A stretch of DNA of 64,000 bases from Deroplatys truncata (lineage: Eukaryota > Arthropoda > Insecta > Mantodea > Mantidae), in the NCBI GenBank assembly GCA_030765065.1, contig CM060976.1, forward strand, positions 62,418,539-62,482,538, written 5' to 3'. Position 1 is the first letter of the stretch. The number at the start of each line of letters is the position of its first letter. The notes below the pieces were generated by a model. The model saw only the letters and a list, made by a program, of their open reading frames with translations, ran no database searches and was not told where the DNA came from. Of the stretch, positions 24,801-35,361 are shown piece by piece. Made by a program: the position numbers and the translations under genes.

Positions 24801-25463
24801 GTATGTAGCTACTTCCTCGCAACGGATTGTACTTGTTGATACGAAGTCGAACTCCTTCCACAGCAAGCAAAGCCCAGCTGCTACCCTTAAGCTGAGACTC
24901 CTCCATTTCAGTCACCAATTTCTCGAATTTCACTTCCATCGCTGACTCCAGATCAGTTTCCAGGAAAACAGCTTGATTCCGTGTTTTAAATGTTTTGTCA
25001 CAGGTTTCACCAATACTGTTAACAAATCGACACTCAGCCAGCAGATTAATTTTAACACTCTTATGAATGCTAAGCTCTTTATGCACATCCGTTGTTTTGC
25101 CTCTTGCAGATACATATTCAGGTCCTTAGGTGACTCGCATCGTATAAAATACGATTTCAATCGTCCTTCGAATGAAGTTTCGTATTCTTTCATATCACAG
25201 TCCTCCATTGTTGACAGCAACTGATGTTTAGTTGGTTCCAATCTTCTTTTCTTCTGAGGGCTGCTTATTTCACATATATCTTCGTGACGCTGCCCCTTAT
25301 AACCATCTTTGAAGGTTACATTACAATGTTTACATTTGAAGAGCTTCTTGCAGCTCATCTCGTGTCTTCTCTTGTCATAACCTCGGAGGAACTTCTTCCC
25401 ACATTTTCCGCATGCATATCCAGTAGCGCTTGGAATAATATCCTTATACGCTGAGTTATTCAT
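21822..25463 (-). pseudogene. Protein-primed-type family B DNA polymerase, left copy (inactivated)
   Basis: A polymerase of about 1,210 codons in the DNA_pol_B_2 group (organellar, plasmid, Polinton and viral type). From the start at 25463: two C2HC zinc fingers (C18/C21/H34/C38 and C44/C47/H60/C64); a region of unknown role; a second finger-like cluster; exonuclease motif I YADFES (23725-24546 frame, D115/E117); an endonuclease VII/HNH-like cluster (C217, C220, DHDH at 232-235, H245, C248); exonuclease II at NLSGYD; then, in the 640-residue frame, exonuclease III YSDLYLTSD, polymerase motif A D240-ANNQY, motif B KLFNNAIFG (381-389) and motif C MDTDS (D482, D484). It is broken by a frame change in 24930-25086, an amber stop at 24652-24654 and a second frame change at 23725-23744. 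The motifs themselves look intact, so inactivation is recent or the sequence is held by conversion with the other arm. Confidence 0.9.
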
Positions 25464-25596
25464 CTTTATTCTTGATGTAATAACGTATTAATCACTGATC
25501 AATGAAATGTAGACCTCTTCAACTTGATACCACTTTACAAAGCTGATTATTCTTGGAGAGAACACGATGTTAACACCTCAAGACTAATTAGCACAA

Positions 25597-25629
25597 TGAA
25601 GTCCAATGCCCTAGATCACCATATTTATA
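25597..25629 (-). promoter_or_regulatory. Core promoter of left polymerase copy (TATA + initiator)
   Basis: On the minus strand TATAAATA (25629-25622) lies about 32 bp upstream of an initiator-like TTCATTG (A at 25597). This is standard TATA-to-start spacing for RNA polymerase II. The predicted leader before the first ATG is about 134 nt. It is identical in the other arm. Confidence 0.6.
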
Positions 25630-26159
25630 GAGGGAGCACGAACCTTTTAGATCAATCATAAACTCGTTTCATAACCAGATGTATATGATCGCTCAACGTG
25701 TATTAACCCCCCCAGCCATATAACCTCAAGTCTAGAGACAGGATGTTTATGACGTCACACCCAGAGACAGAATGTCTGACAGCATCAAACACGTTTAAAC
25801 TCGTCTAATAACTACCTGCTTATGCTGTCACACCAGCAAGAGAAGCATTCTCCCACGCTCATTCAGACATATATTTCAAATTCAAAGCCTACCACCACCA
25901 TCACCACCTATTGTACCAAGGTTAATTCCAGCTGTATTATCACAATACTTAAAGTAAAAGCTTAAAAGGTAAGGAGAAGATGTCCCCCTTATTTACTTAA
26001 TTATCTCATGTTTTCATTCCCTTTTCAATTCTTCCTTTCCATCTTCTCACAGAAAGCCCATTAATACTTTAATAAATGTATTTTAGCTCCCCAATATCAG
26101 CATCAAGCATTTAATCTTTACTCGAACCTGATATGATTCATAAGCTTGAAGATATATGA

Positions 26160-27170
26160 TATCACCCCTTCGGGATTCGATCTGAGTACTTTAAAGTAAT
26201 ATTTGTCATGATAACGATATTTAAGGACTAGATACTCTTTACGTTTACCTTGACATGTATATCTAAATTAAATTACGAGTTATTAAATTTTTGCAAGTAA
26301 ATTTCATTGAATCGGTATTCGAACCCAGAACACCAGGAACAAAATAATTTATAATATTAGTCTGACATGTTAAACAAATCTGTATGCAGTTACATCTTCG
26401 ATCTAAGTGATATATTCTAGTGTACAGAGGAAAATTAAGGAAGTCATTAAAAGATGGGGAATCGAACCAAGCACAACTGATTGACAATTATATACAGCAT
26501 TAATCACCCAGTACAGAACCTATAAATCATGCTTTGGTGCACTCCTCTACCTCACTTAGTTCCCGAGATAATGAAAATTTCAAAATTAAGGATCGACCCC
26601 AGGACGTCAGGTATCTAATTACACATCTACAAGATACTACCTAATAACATAAATGCAATAAAGTTTATTTGGTGTCTTTATTGTAATTAGTTTAGGAGTT
26701 ATTAAATTTATAATTAAATTACATTTTATCAGTATTCGAACCCAGAACACCAGAAACAAAATTATTTACAATGTTAGTTTGATATGTTTAAAAGAGCTGT
26801 ATGTAGTTACAGCATCAATGTAAGTGATATATTCTAGAGTATAGAGAGAAATTAAGGAAGTCATTAAAAAATCGGGATTCGAACTAGAGACAACTGATTG
26901 AAAATTATATACAGTATTAATTACACATTATAACAGCTATCAAACATGCTTTGGAGCATTCCTCTAGCTTTCTTAGTTTCCGAGATAATCGAGATTTAAG
27001 AATTAAGGATCGAACCCAGGACACCAGGTACCAAAATATACATTTACAAGAAACTACCTAATGCCATTAATGTAATAAAGTTTATTTGGCGTCTTTATAT
27101 TAATTAGTCTCTGAGTTATTAAAAGATGAATTTGTAATCACTCGTAGGATTCGAACCCAGGCATCCCGGT
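26160..27170 (-). repeat. Core array of ~139-bp repeats with B-box-like motif (left)
   Basis: A motif like GGTTCGAATCC recurs about every 139 bp, and every third copy is most alike (GTATTCGAACCCAGAACACCAG at 26315 and 26732, 417 bp apart, in plus orientation). This is a trimeric higher-order structure. Matching motifs occur near 26172, 26316, 26457, 26590, 26733, 26875, 27007 and 27150. Confidence 0.8.
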
Positions 27171-27288
27171 CAACTTGGAACAATACCCTAATGACGCGAC
27201 GCATTCCAAAGAATTAATTAGTTTTTATCCTAATGTTGTATCTGTTTTCATTCAGGAGATATAAGCGATTAAACAGTAGAAATAAAAT

Positions 27289-27359
27289 GGGCGGGGCATG
27301 CCGGCATAGAACAAAGAACCTTATCAGATGTTGGCATCTCTCTGTTTGCTCAAAGATAC
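27289..27359. other. 71-bp asymmetric spacer at palindrome centre
   Basis: The arms' inner ends pair at 27288 and 27360. The spacer begins with a GC-rich GGGCGGGGCATGCCGGCA patch, unlike the AT-rich arms, and does not pair with itself overall. It is the only part of the element present once, and it would be the loop if the arms folded back. Confidence 0.85.
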
Positions 27360-27479
27360 ATTTTATTGCTACTGTTTAATCGCTTATATCTCCTGAATGA
27401 AAACAGATACAACATTGGGATAAAAATTAATTAATTCTTTGGAATGCGTCGCGTCATTAGGGTATTGTTCCAAGTTGAC

Positions 27480-28490
27480 CGGGATGCCTGGGTTCGAATC
27501 CTACGAGTGATTACAAATTCATCTTTTAATAACTCAGAGACTAATTAATATAAAGACGCCAAATAAACTTTATTACATTAATGGCATTAGGTAGTTTCTT
27601 GTAAATGTATATTTTGGTACCTGGTGTCCTGGGTTCGATCCTTAATTCTTAAATCTTGATTATCTCGGAAACTAAGAAAGCTAGAGGAATGCTCCAAAGC
27701 ATGTTTGATAGCTGTTATAATGTGTAATTAATACTGTATATAATTTTCAATCAGTTGTCTCTAGTTCGAATCCCGATTTTTTAATGACTTCCTTAATTTC
27801 TCTCTATACTCTAGAATATATCACTTACATTGATGCTGTAACTACATACAGCTCTTTTAAACATATCAAACTAACATTGTAAATAATTTTGTTTCTGGTG
27901 TTCTGGGTTCGAATACTGATAAAATGTAATTTAATTATAAATTTAATAACTCCTAAACTAATTACAATAAAGACACCAAATAAACTTTATTGCATTTATG
28001 TTATTAGGTAGTATCTTGCAGATGTGTAATTAGATACCTGACGTCCTGGGGTCGATCCTTAATTTTGAAATTTTCATTATCTCGGGAACTAAGTGAGGTA
28101 GAGGAGTGCACCAAAGCATGATTGATAGGTTCTGTACTGGGTGATTAATGCTGTATATAATTGTCAATCAGTTGTGCTTGGTTCGATTCCCCATCTTTTA
28201 ATGACTTCCTTAATTTTCCTCTGTACACTAGAATATATCACTTAGATCGAAGATGTAACTGCATACAGATTTGTTTAACATGTCAGACTAATATTATAAA
28301 TTATTTTGTTCCTGGTGTTCTGGGTTCGAATACCGATTCAATGAAATTTACTTGCAAAAATTTAATAACTCGTAATTTAATTTAGATATACATGTCAAGG
28401 TAAACGTAAAGAGTATCTAGTCCTTAAATATCGTTATCATGACAAATATTACTTTAAAGTACTCAGATCGAATCCCGAAGGGGTGATATC
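27480..28490 (+). repeat. Core array of ~139-bp repeats with B-box-like motif (right)
   Basis: GGTTCGAATCC-like motifs lie near 27492, 27632, 27773, 27906, 28049, 28189, 28323 and 28466, spaced 133-143 bp apart. In this orientation the motif matches the T-loop/B-box of tRNA genes (GGTTCGAATCC). No matching A box or cloverleaf is evident upstream of each. Confidence 0.8.
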
Positions 28491-29018
28491 ATATATCTTC
28501 AAGCTTATGAATCATATCAGGTTCGAGTAAAGATTAAATGCTTGATGCTGATATTGGGGAGCTAAAATACATTTATTAAAGTATTAATGGGCTTTCTGTG
28601 AGAAGATGGAAAGGAAGAATTGAAAAGGGAATGAAAACATGAGATAATTAAGTAAATAAGGGGGACATCTTCTCCTTACCTTTTAAGCTTTTACTTTAAG
28701 TATTGTGATAATACAGCTGGAATTAACCTTGGTACAATAGGTGGTGATGGTGGTGGTAGGCTTTGAATTTGAAATATATGTCTGAATGAGCGTGGGAGAA
28801 TGCTTCTCTTGCTGGTGTGACAGCATAAGCAGGTAGTTATTAGACGAGTTTAAACGTGTTTGATGCTGTCAGACATTCTGTCTCTGGGTGTGACGTCATA
28901 AACATCCTGTCTCTAGACTTGAGGTTATATGGCTGGGGGGGTTAATACACGTTGAGCGATCATATACATCTGGTTATGAAACGAGTTTATGATTGATCTA
29001 AAAGGTTCGTGCTCCCTC

Positions 29019-29051
29019 TATAAATATGGTGATCTAGGGCATTGGACTTCA
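29019..29051 (+). promoter_or_regulatory. Core promoter of right polymerase copy (TATA + initiator)
   Basis: TATAAATA at 29019-29026, with an initiator-like TTCATTG whose A is at 29051. The first ATG is at 29185. This is the mirror of the left-arm promoter; the two fire outward from the core. Confidence 0.6.
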
Positions 29052-29184
29052 TTGTGCTAATTAGTCTTGAGGTGTTAACATCGTGTTCTCTCCAAGAATA
29101 ATCAGCTTTGTAAAGTGGTATCAAGTTGAAGAGGTCTACATTTCATTGATCAGTGATTAATACGTTATTACATCAAGAATAAAG

Positions 29185-32100
29185 ATGAATAACTCAGCGT
29201 ATAAGGATATTATTCCAAGCGCTACTGGATATGCATGCGGAAAATGTGGGAAGAAGTTCCTCCGAGGTTATGACAAGAGAAGACACGAGATGAGCTGCAA
29301 GAAGCTCTTCAAATGTAAACATTGTAATGTAACCTTCAAAGATGGTTATAAGGGGCAGCGTCACGAAGATATATGTGAAATAAGCAGCCCTCAGAAGAAA
29401 AGAAGATTGGAACCAACTAAACATCAGTTGCTGTCAACAATGGAGGACTGTGATATGAAAGAATACGAAACTTCATTCGAAGGACGATTGAAATCGTATT
29501 TTATACGATGCGAGTCACCTAAGGACCTGAATATGTATCTGCAAGAGGCAAAACAACGGATGTGCATAAAGAGCTTAGCATTCATAAGAGTGTTAAAATT
29601 AATCTGCTGGCTGAGTGTCGATTTGTTAACAGTATTGGTGAAACCTGTGACAAAACATTTAAAACACGGAATCAAGCTGTTTTCCTGGAAACTGATCTGG
29701 AGTCAGCGATGGAAGTGAAATTCGAGAAATTGGTGACTGAAATGGAGGAGTCTCAGCTTAAGGGTAGCAGCTGGGCTTTGCTTGCTGTGGAAGGAGTTCG
29801 ACTTCGTATCAACAAGTACAATCCGTTGCGAGGAAGTAGCTACATAACACTACCGTCAGCTGTTGAAGCAAGGAAAGCATGTATAAACATTCAGAGCTTT
29901 ACCGACGAGAAATGTTTCATGTACTCTATATTAGCTAAATTCATAGGGAAGGATGCACAGCGTGTGAACAAATACAAACAACTTCAAGATAAGTAGGACT
30001 TCAGCTGTGTTTCCTATCCTACTCCACTTTCTCAAATACCAAAATTTGAGAAGTTTAACAAGATATCTATTAACGTTTTCGGGCTGGATGAGAAGCATGA
30101 AGTGTATCCGATAAAGGTTGTTGATATTGAACTACCTGAACATCGCGACCTGCTACTATTGAATGATAGTAGTGGAAAACATCACTACGTATATATAAAG
30201 AATTTTGAGAAACTCGTTCGACGCCAGAAAACTAGTCATAATGGACGGGTTTATACTTGTAAGCGCTGCTTTACACATTTTGATGATCGATATGGTCTAA
30301 GTGGACAGGAAAAACTGCAAGAACATGTAGCCGTCTGTATTCAACATGGTGTTGCGAGGGTAGTTATGCCTACCAAGGAGAAATCAATTGTTCAGTTTAA
30401 AAATGTTGAGAGGATGCTGAAAGTGCCTTATGCCATCTATGCTGATTTTGAGAGTATTCTCACTCCATGCCATACGTGTATACCCAATCCTGAAACTTCC
30501 TATACAACCCCTTATCAAGAGCACACACCAATGAGCTTCTGTGTTTACGTGAAGCCTACATCCAGTGTTGAACATCTCGAAACTGGTCTTCCTAAGCAAC
30601 CCTATGTGTATCGTGGTGCTGATGCTGCTCAGAAGTTTATGCTGTACCTGACATCTCTTGCAAAAATGATTGATGACATATACAAATCTACTAAGCCTCT
30701 GAAACTTACGGAACAACAGCAAAAGGATTTTGAGTCTTCTACGGCATGCTACTTGTGTGGAAAAGGCTTTACAGGAGAAAACTACAAAGTACGCGACCAT
30801 GATCACATCAGCGGTGAATATCGTGGAAGTCTTCATAATGAATGTAATTTAGCCTGTAAAACACCTAAATATATACCAGTCTTCATGCATAACCTTAGCG
30901 GATATGACTCATTTCATTGCTAAGGAGCTGGGTTGTACAAGTGAACGTGTGGAGGTAATTCCTAACTCTGAAGAAAGCTATATCTCATTCACCAAGTATG
31001 TAGGAGATATAAAGCTTCGATTTGTGGATAGCTTCCGATTCCTCAGTACAAGCTTGGATAAGTTAGTAAAAAATCTAACCTCGTATCCTGAAACGCTAAA
31101 GTACTTTGGAGAAGACAAATTGAAGTTGATGACCCGTAAGGGTGTATTTCCCTATGATTTTGTTACGTCATGGGATGTCCTGAACGAGACCTGCTTGCCT
31201 CCTAAGGACTACTTCTACAATAGATTAAATGAAGAAGAAATTACTGATACTGACTACGATCATGCTAGAAATGTATGGGAGCTGTTTAATGTGAGAAACC
31301 TGGGAGAGTACAGCGATCTCTACTTAACTTCGGATGTACTTCTCCTAGCTGATGTCTTTGAGACGTTCAGAGAGCAAACCCTTAAAACACACAAAGTTGA
31401 TCCTGCCCATTATTTTACCTCTCCAGGTCTTACATGGGACGCCATGTTACTGTATACTGGAATTAAGCTGGAGCTGTTACAAGATTATGATCAACTACTC
31501 ATGGTGGAATCAGGTATAAGAGGAGGTTTATGCCAAGTTTCCCATCGGTATGCTGAGGCTAATAACACTTATATGGATAAGTTTGATCCGTCGAGACCAA
31601 CCCAATTTATCACATACGAGGACGCTAATAACCAATATGGGTGGGCAATGTGTCACGCCCTTCCTTTTGGTGGATTTCAGTGGGTGTCACCTGAAGAAAT
31701 CAACTTAGAAACACTACAAGAAGATGATCCTCATGGGTACATATTAGAAGTCGACATCGAGTATCCTGCTGAACTTCACGATCTACACAACGATCTACCT
31801 TTCCTGCCAGAGTGTATGAAACCATTGGAATCATCTACAAAGAAACTGATACCTCATCTTGGACCTCGAAAGAAGTATGTAGTGCATTACATGGCTTTGA
31901 AGCAAGCTCTTAGTCATGGACTACGACTAACAAAAATCCATCGTGTGCTACAATTCCGACAGTCTCAGTGGTTGAAACCTTATGTGGAATTTAACAACAG
32001 GCTACGACAACAAGCTGCAAATGATTTCGAGAAGGATCTCTACAAGCTCTTTAACAACGCTATATTTGGAAAACCTATGGAGAACCTGCATAACCGTATG

Positions 32101-32826
32101 GATATACGACTGGTGACCAATGAAAAAACTCTAGAGAAGCTGATCGCCAAGCCTACGTTTATCGACAGGACGATATATGCTGATAATCTAGCTGCTGTAC
32201 ATATGGCCTCTCGTCAGATTGTATTCAACAAGCCTATATACATTGGTATGAGTGTGTTGGACATCTCCAAGACATTAATGTATAACTATCATTACGACGT
32301 TTTGTTGCCTTATTATGGAGCCGAAAACCTGAAGCTTATGTATATGGACACTGATTCGTTCATTCATCGTGTAACAACTGAAGATGTGTACCAGGATAAG
32401 CTACGTTTTCTTGAGCATCTCGATACAACTGATTACACTGTCAACCATATATGTTACTCTACTCAGAACAAGAAGGTATTGGGAAAATTTAAAGATGAGG
32501 CTAATAGCACAATCATCCTACGCTTTGTTGGACTACGTCCTAAGATGTATGCCTTAGATATTCAAGGGTCAATGATAAAAAAGATTAAAGGTATAAAACG
32601 TAGCGCTATTAAGCAGTACATTTCGTTTGACAGCTATACAGACTGTCTTAAAACCAGTGAAATCATCAGAACACCTATGAATCTGATCCTATCACGAAAG
32701 CATGCTCTTGCTACAGTGCAAGTGAATGAAATTGCATTGACTCCGTTTGATGATAAAAGAATTATTGCTGAGGACGGGATAACGACATATGCGTATGGAC
32801 ATTACAATATTACAAACAGTGCTTAA
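29185..32826 (+). pseudogene. Protein-primed-type family B DNA polymerase, right copy (inactivated)
   Basis: Mirror copy of the gene at 21822-25463, with the same domain order: two N-terminal C2HC fingers, exonuclease I YADFES, endonuclease VII-like Cys/His cluster, exonuclease II, exonuclease III and polymerase motifs A (DANNQY), B (KLFNNAIFG) and C (MDTDS). The coding runs in three blocks: 29185-29718; about 29562-30923, with an in-frame TAG at 29994-29996; and 30904-32826. The frame shifts once near 29560-29700 and shifts back at 30904-30923. All three lesions are shared with the left copy. The 273- and 640-residue blocks are identical to the left copy, and the middle block differs by one residue (Thr for Pro, base 29847). 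Start chosen as the first ATG after a TATA/initiator promoter. The full-length layout, if unbroken, would suit a self-replicating linear DNA that primes with protein; no terminal-protein domain can be shown. Confidence 0.9.
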
Positions 32827-33027
32827 AAGAATGTAAGTTAAAGATAAAGATTTTCTCGTGAGTCTACAATCTTAAAAAAGAATGTTATCTGTGTGCTGTA
32901 TATGCTGATAGCTGACGCCTGATGAAGAAATAAGATGGAAGGGAAGGTGGTAACCCTGGCATTAGGAGCAATCCTAGTGCTAGTCTCAAGCCTAGATAAA
33001 AGGGGAGAGACATCTACAACGAACTAA

Positions 33028-33033
33028 AATAAA
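33028..33033 (+). terminator. Polyadenylation signal AATAAA (right polymerase copy)
   Basis: AATAAA about 200 nt downstream of the polymerase stop, mirroring the left arm. Only the hexamer is seen; no clear GU-rich element was identified. Confidence 0.5.
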
Positions 33034-33199
33034 GGTATGTTGACGTAAAGCTTTTCAATTTGTGAACCAATATGCAGTTTATCCCTCTCCGCATCGTACA
33101 ATAACTGTTTAACATATAATAAGTTTGTAAGATTTAGAAAAAAAGTATATAAATTGTTGTAACGATGGATGCGAAATGTTTATAATCTAATTACTCTCT

Positions 33200-33920
33200 A
33201 TATTACCATGAGTACCTGTGATACTAGTTGAATTGCCTGTTAAAATGACTTAAATACCTGTGATACTACTCGAATCAAGTGAAATTACATTAACTAGCTC
33301 TGATACGAATTCCTGCTCTAAATTAGCACGAGCACCTGTGATACTATCTGGTTTGCCTTAGATACAAATGATACTAGATGAATTACCTGTTAAAATGACT
33401 CAAATACCATTGATACAACCTGAATCACCTGCATTTGCCTTAAATAGCTGTGATACAAATCTCTGATCGAAATTATCAATAATATCTGTGAAGCTATGTC
33501 GATTACCTCAAATACTTACGATATTACCCGAACTATCTGTGAAATACGAAGCTATGTTATAACCAACCCCTGGAACCTACCCTCCTGTAATGCTAGCTGA
33601 ATTACTCTAAACGTCTGTGATACTTGAATTAACCTAAATACCTACGATACTCTCTGAATTACCTGTGAAATACGACACTAAGCTATACCCAACCCTAGAA
33701 TCTATCCTCTTGTGATACTAGCTGAATTAGCCTAAATACCTACGATACTAGCTGAATTACCTGTGAAATTATGCAGAGCCATGATGCAGTTAGCCTCTGG
33801 AATCTATTCTGTGTTACTGGATGAATTAGCCTAAATACATGAGATACTAGCTGAATTACCTGTGAAATCATACACTGCTATGATGCAGTCAACCTCTTGC
33901 AATACTAGCTGAATTACTTA
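33200..33920 (-). repeat. Higher-order repeat (right, one unit)
   Basis: Inverted counterpart of 20125-21460, with a single ~590-bp unit plus edges. The copy-number difference suggests loss or gain by unequal recombination after the palindrome formed. Confidence 0.8.
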
Positions 33921-33944
33921 CCTGTTAGTGTGAGTGGGTTAGCT

Positions 33945-34262
33945 TTTCCCGTTGCAGGTCACCTTTTTCCCTTTATGGCTCACCTTTTTCCCTTTGATGG
34001 TCACCTTTTTCCCTTTGCTGGCTACATTTTTCCCTTTACTGGTTACCTTTTTCCCGATCATGTCGCCTTTTTCCCTTTGCTGGTCACCTTTTTCCCTTTG
34101 CTGGTCACCTTTTTCCCTTTGCTGGTCACCTTTTTCCCTTTGCTGGTCACATTTTTCCCTTTGCTGGTCACATTTTTCCCTTTGCTAGTCAACTTTTTCC
34201 CTTTGTGGGCCTCCTTTTTCCCTGAGCAGTCACCTTTTCCCCTGAACGAGTCACCTTTTCCC
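33945..34262 (-). repeat. 21-bp minisatellite (right)
   Basis: Inverted copy of the left array (TTTTTCCCTTTGCTGGTCACC in this orientation). One unit reads CCCGATCATGTCGCC, a small departure from the left array. Confidence 0.9.
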
Positions 34263-34289
34263 TGAATAGGTTACGTGATGGGCATGTCT

Positions 34290-35320
34290 AGAACATTGAC
34301 ATGAAACAGTTTTCCACTATGTTCACGTCTAAAGTCGCTTTCAAGTCTAGCACCTCCTATTCCCTATCTCTCCTGTATATAAGTCCATATTCCTACTGCT
34401 ACACTACCTGTCTAGCCGAACACCTCTCCTCTGTTCCTATACCTCTCATATAAACCATACTCTACTCCTCTAGCTCTGTCTAGCCTAACGCCTCTCTCGT
34501 TTACCTATGACTCTCACATAAACCATACTCTGCTCCTCGACCTCTGTCTAGTCTTATTTCCTCTCCTCGTTTTCCTATACCTCTCATATAAACTATACTC
34601 TACTCCTCAACCTCTGACTAGCCTAGCACCCCTCTTCCTGTTCCTATACTTCTCATACATATAAACCATGCCCTACGTTTCAAGCCCTGTCTAGTCTAAC
34701 ACCACTTCCCGTATCCCCTACCTCTCAAAAGCTCATTCCCTCCTGCCCCCCTCTAGCTGAGTATCACTCCTTGGTTTCCTATCTAACCTAACTTTAACAC
34801 CTGTCTATCCTAGCATAGGATCTCTCTCCGTTTTCTGGTCTCTCCTTATAAACACAAACTCAATTCTCCTAATCTAATACTTCTCCTCGTTTTCCTATAC
34901 TTCTCATATAAACCATACTCTACTCCTCGACTTCTGTCTAGCCTAACACCTTTCCTCGTTTTCCTATATCTCTCATATAAACCATGCACTACGTTTCAAG
35001 CCCTGTCTAGTCTAACACCTCTCATCGTTTTCCTATATCTCTCATATAAACCATCCACTACGTTTCAAGCCCTGTCTAGTCTAACACCTCTCATCGTTTT
35101 CCTATACCGCTCATATAAACCATACATTACTCAGCCTCCGTCTAGCCTAGCACCTCTCCACGTATTCCCTATCTGTCTCATATAAAGCACACTCCCCCTC
35201 CTACCACTGTCTAGCCTAGCGTCAGTCCTCGTATTCCCTATCTCCCCCATATAAACGCATTTTCCTCCTTGAACCGACGCACCTAGCCTCGTTTTCCCTA
35301 TCCTTTCCCATATAAACGCA
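34290..35320 (-). repeat. ~69-bp subterminal tandem repeat (right)
   Basis: Inverted counterpart of 18830-19760, with words such as CTCATATAAACCAT and CTGTCTAG. Several units differ from the left block, so the outer arms diverge faster than the core. Confidence 0.8.
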
Positions 35321-35355
35321 AAAAACTGCGCCAGCTCTCTCTTATATATCCTACT

Positions 35356-35361
35356 TATATA
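35356..35361. repeat. Candidate target-site duplication, right (TATATA)
   Basis: Directly follows CCTACT. Unlike the left side it is not inside a long TA run, as ACTCAC... follows from 35361. Confidence 0.5.

Larger units (their letters stand above)
18792..27288 (+). repeat. Left palindrome arm
   Basis: From the terminus inward it holds a ~69-bp repeat block, a 21-bp minisatellite, a ~590-bp higher-order block, a polymerase pseudogene on the minus strand, a promoter and a core array. It is about 500 bp longer than the right arm, mainly from one extra ~590-bp unit at 20130-21460. Confidence 0.9.
18792..35355. mobile_element. Giant palindromic polymerase-B element
   Basis: Two nearly identical arms in inverted orientation surround a 71-bp unique spacer. 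Coordinates mirror exactly (paired positions sum to 54648) from the core through both polymerase genes. They drift by about 500 bp only in the outer repeat blocks. The ends are AGTAGG and CCTACT with TATATA on either side, compatible with Polinton/Maverick-type ends (5' AG, 6-bp duplication). The only protein encoded is a family B DNA polymerase, once per arm, transcribed away from the centre. No integrase, packaging ATPase, protease or capsid gene was found. It could be a polymerase-only relative of Polintons or adintoviruses, a head-to-head dimer of a smaller element, or a linear-plasmid-like element captured in the genome. Confidence 0.75.
27360..35355 (-). repeat. Right palindrome arm
   Basis: Inverted copy of 18792-27288. 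I noted one substitution across the polymerase frames (29847 versus 24801), a few in the core (27280/27368, near 26525/28123, near 27231), and more in the outer repeats. Exact identity needs an alignment. Confidence 0.9.

Noticed and set aside
26263-26487. 74-residue frame in the core array (also 28161-28385)
   Set aside because: Falls within the 139-bp repeat units and has no motif.
18792-35355. Palindrome as an assembly or chimeric-read artefact
   Set aside because: The arms differ by substitutions and by a whole ~590-bp unit, the flanks are different, and the spacer is unique. A mirrored-read artefact would be exact. Long-read confirmation is still desirable.
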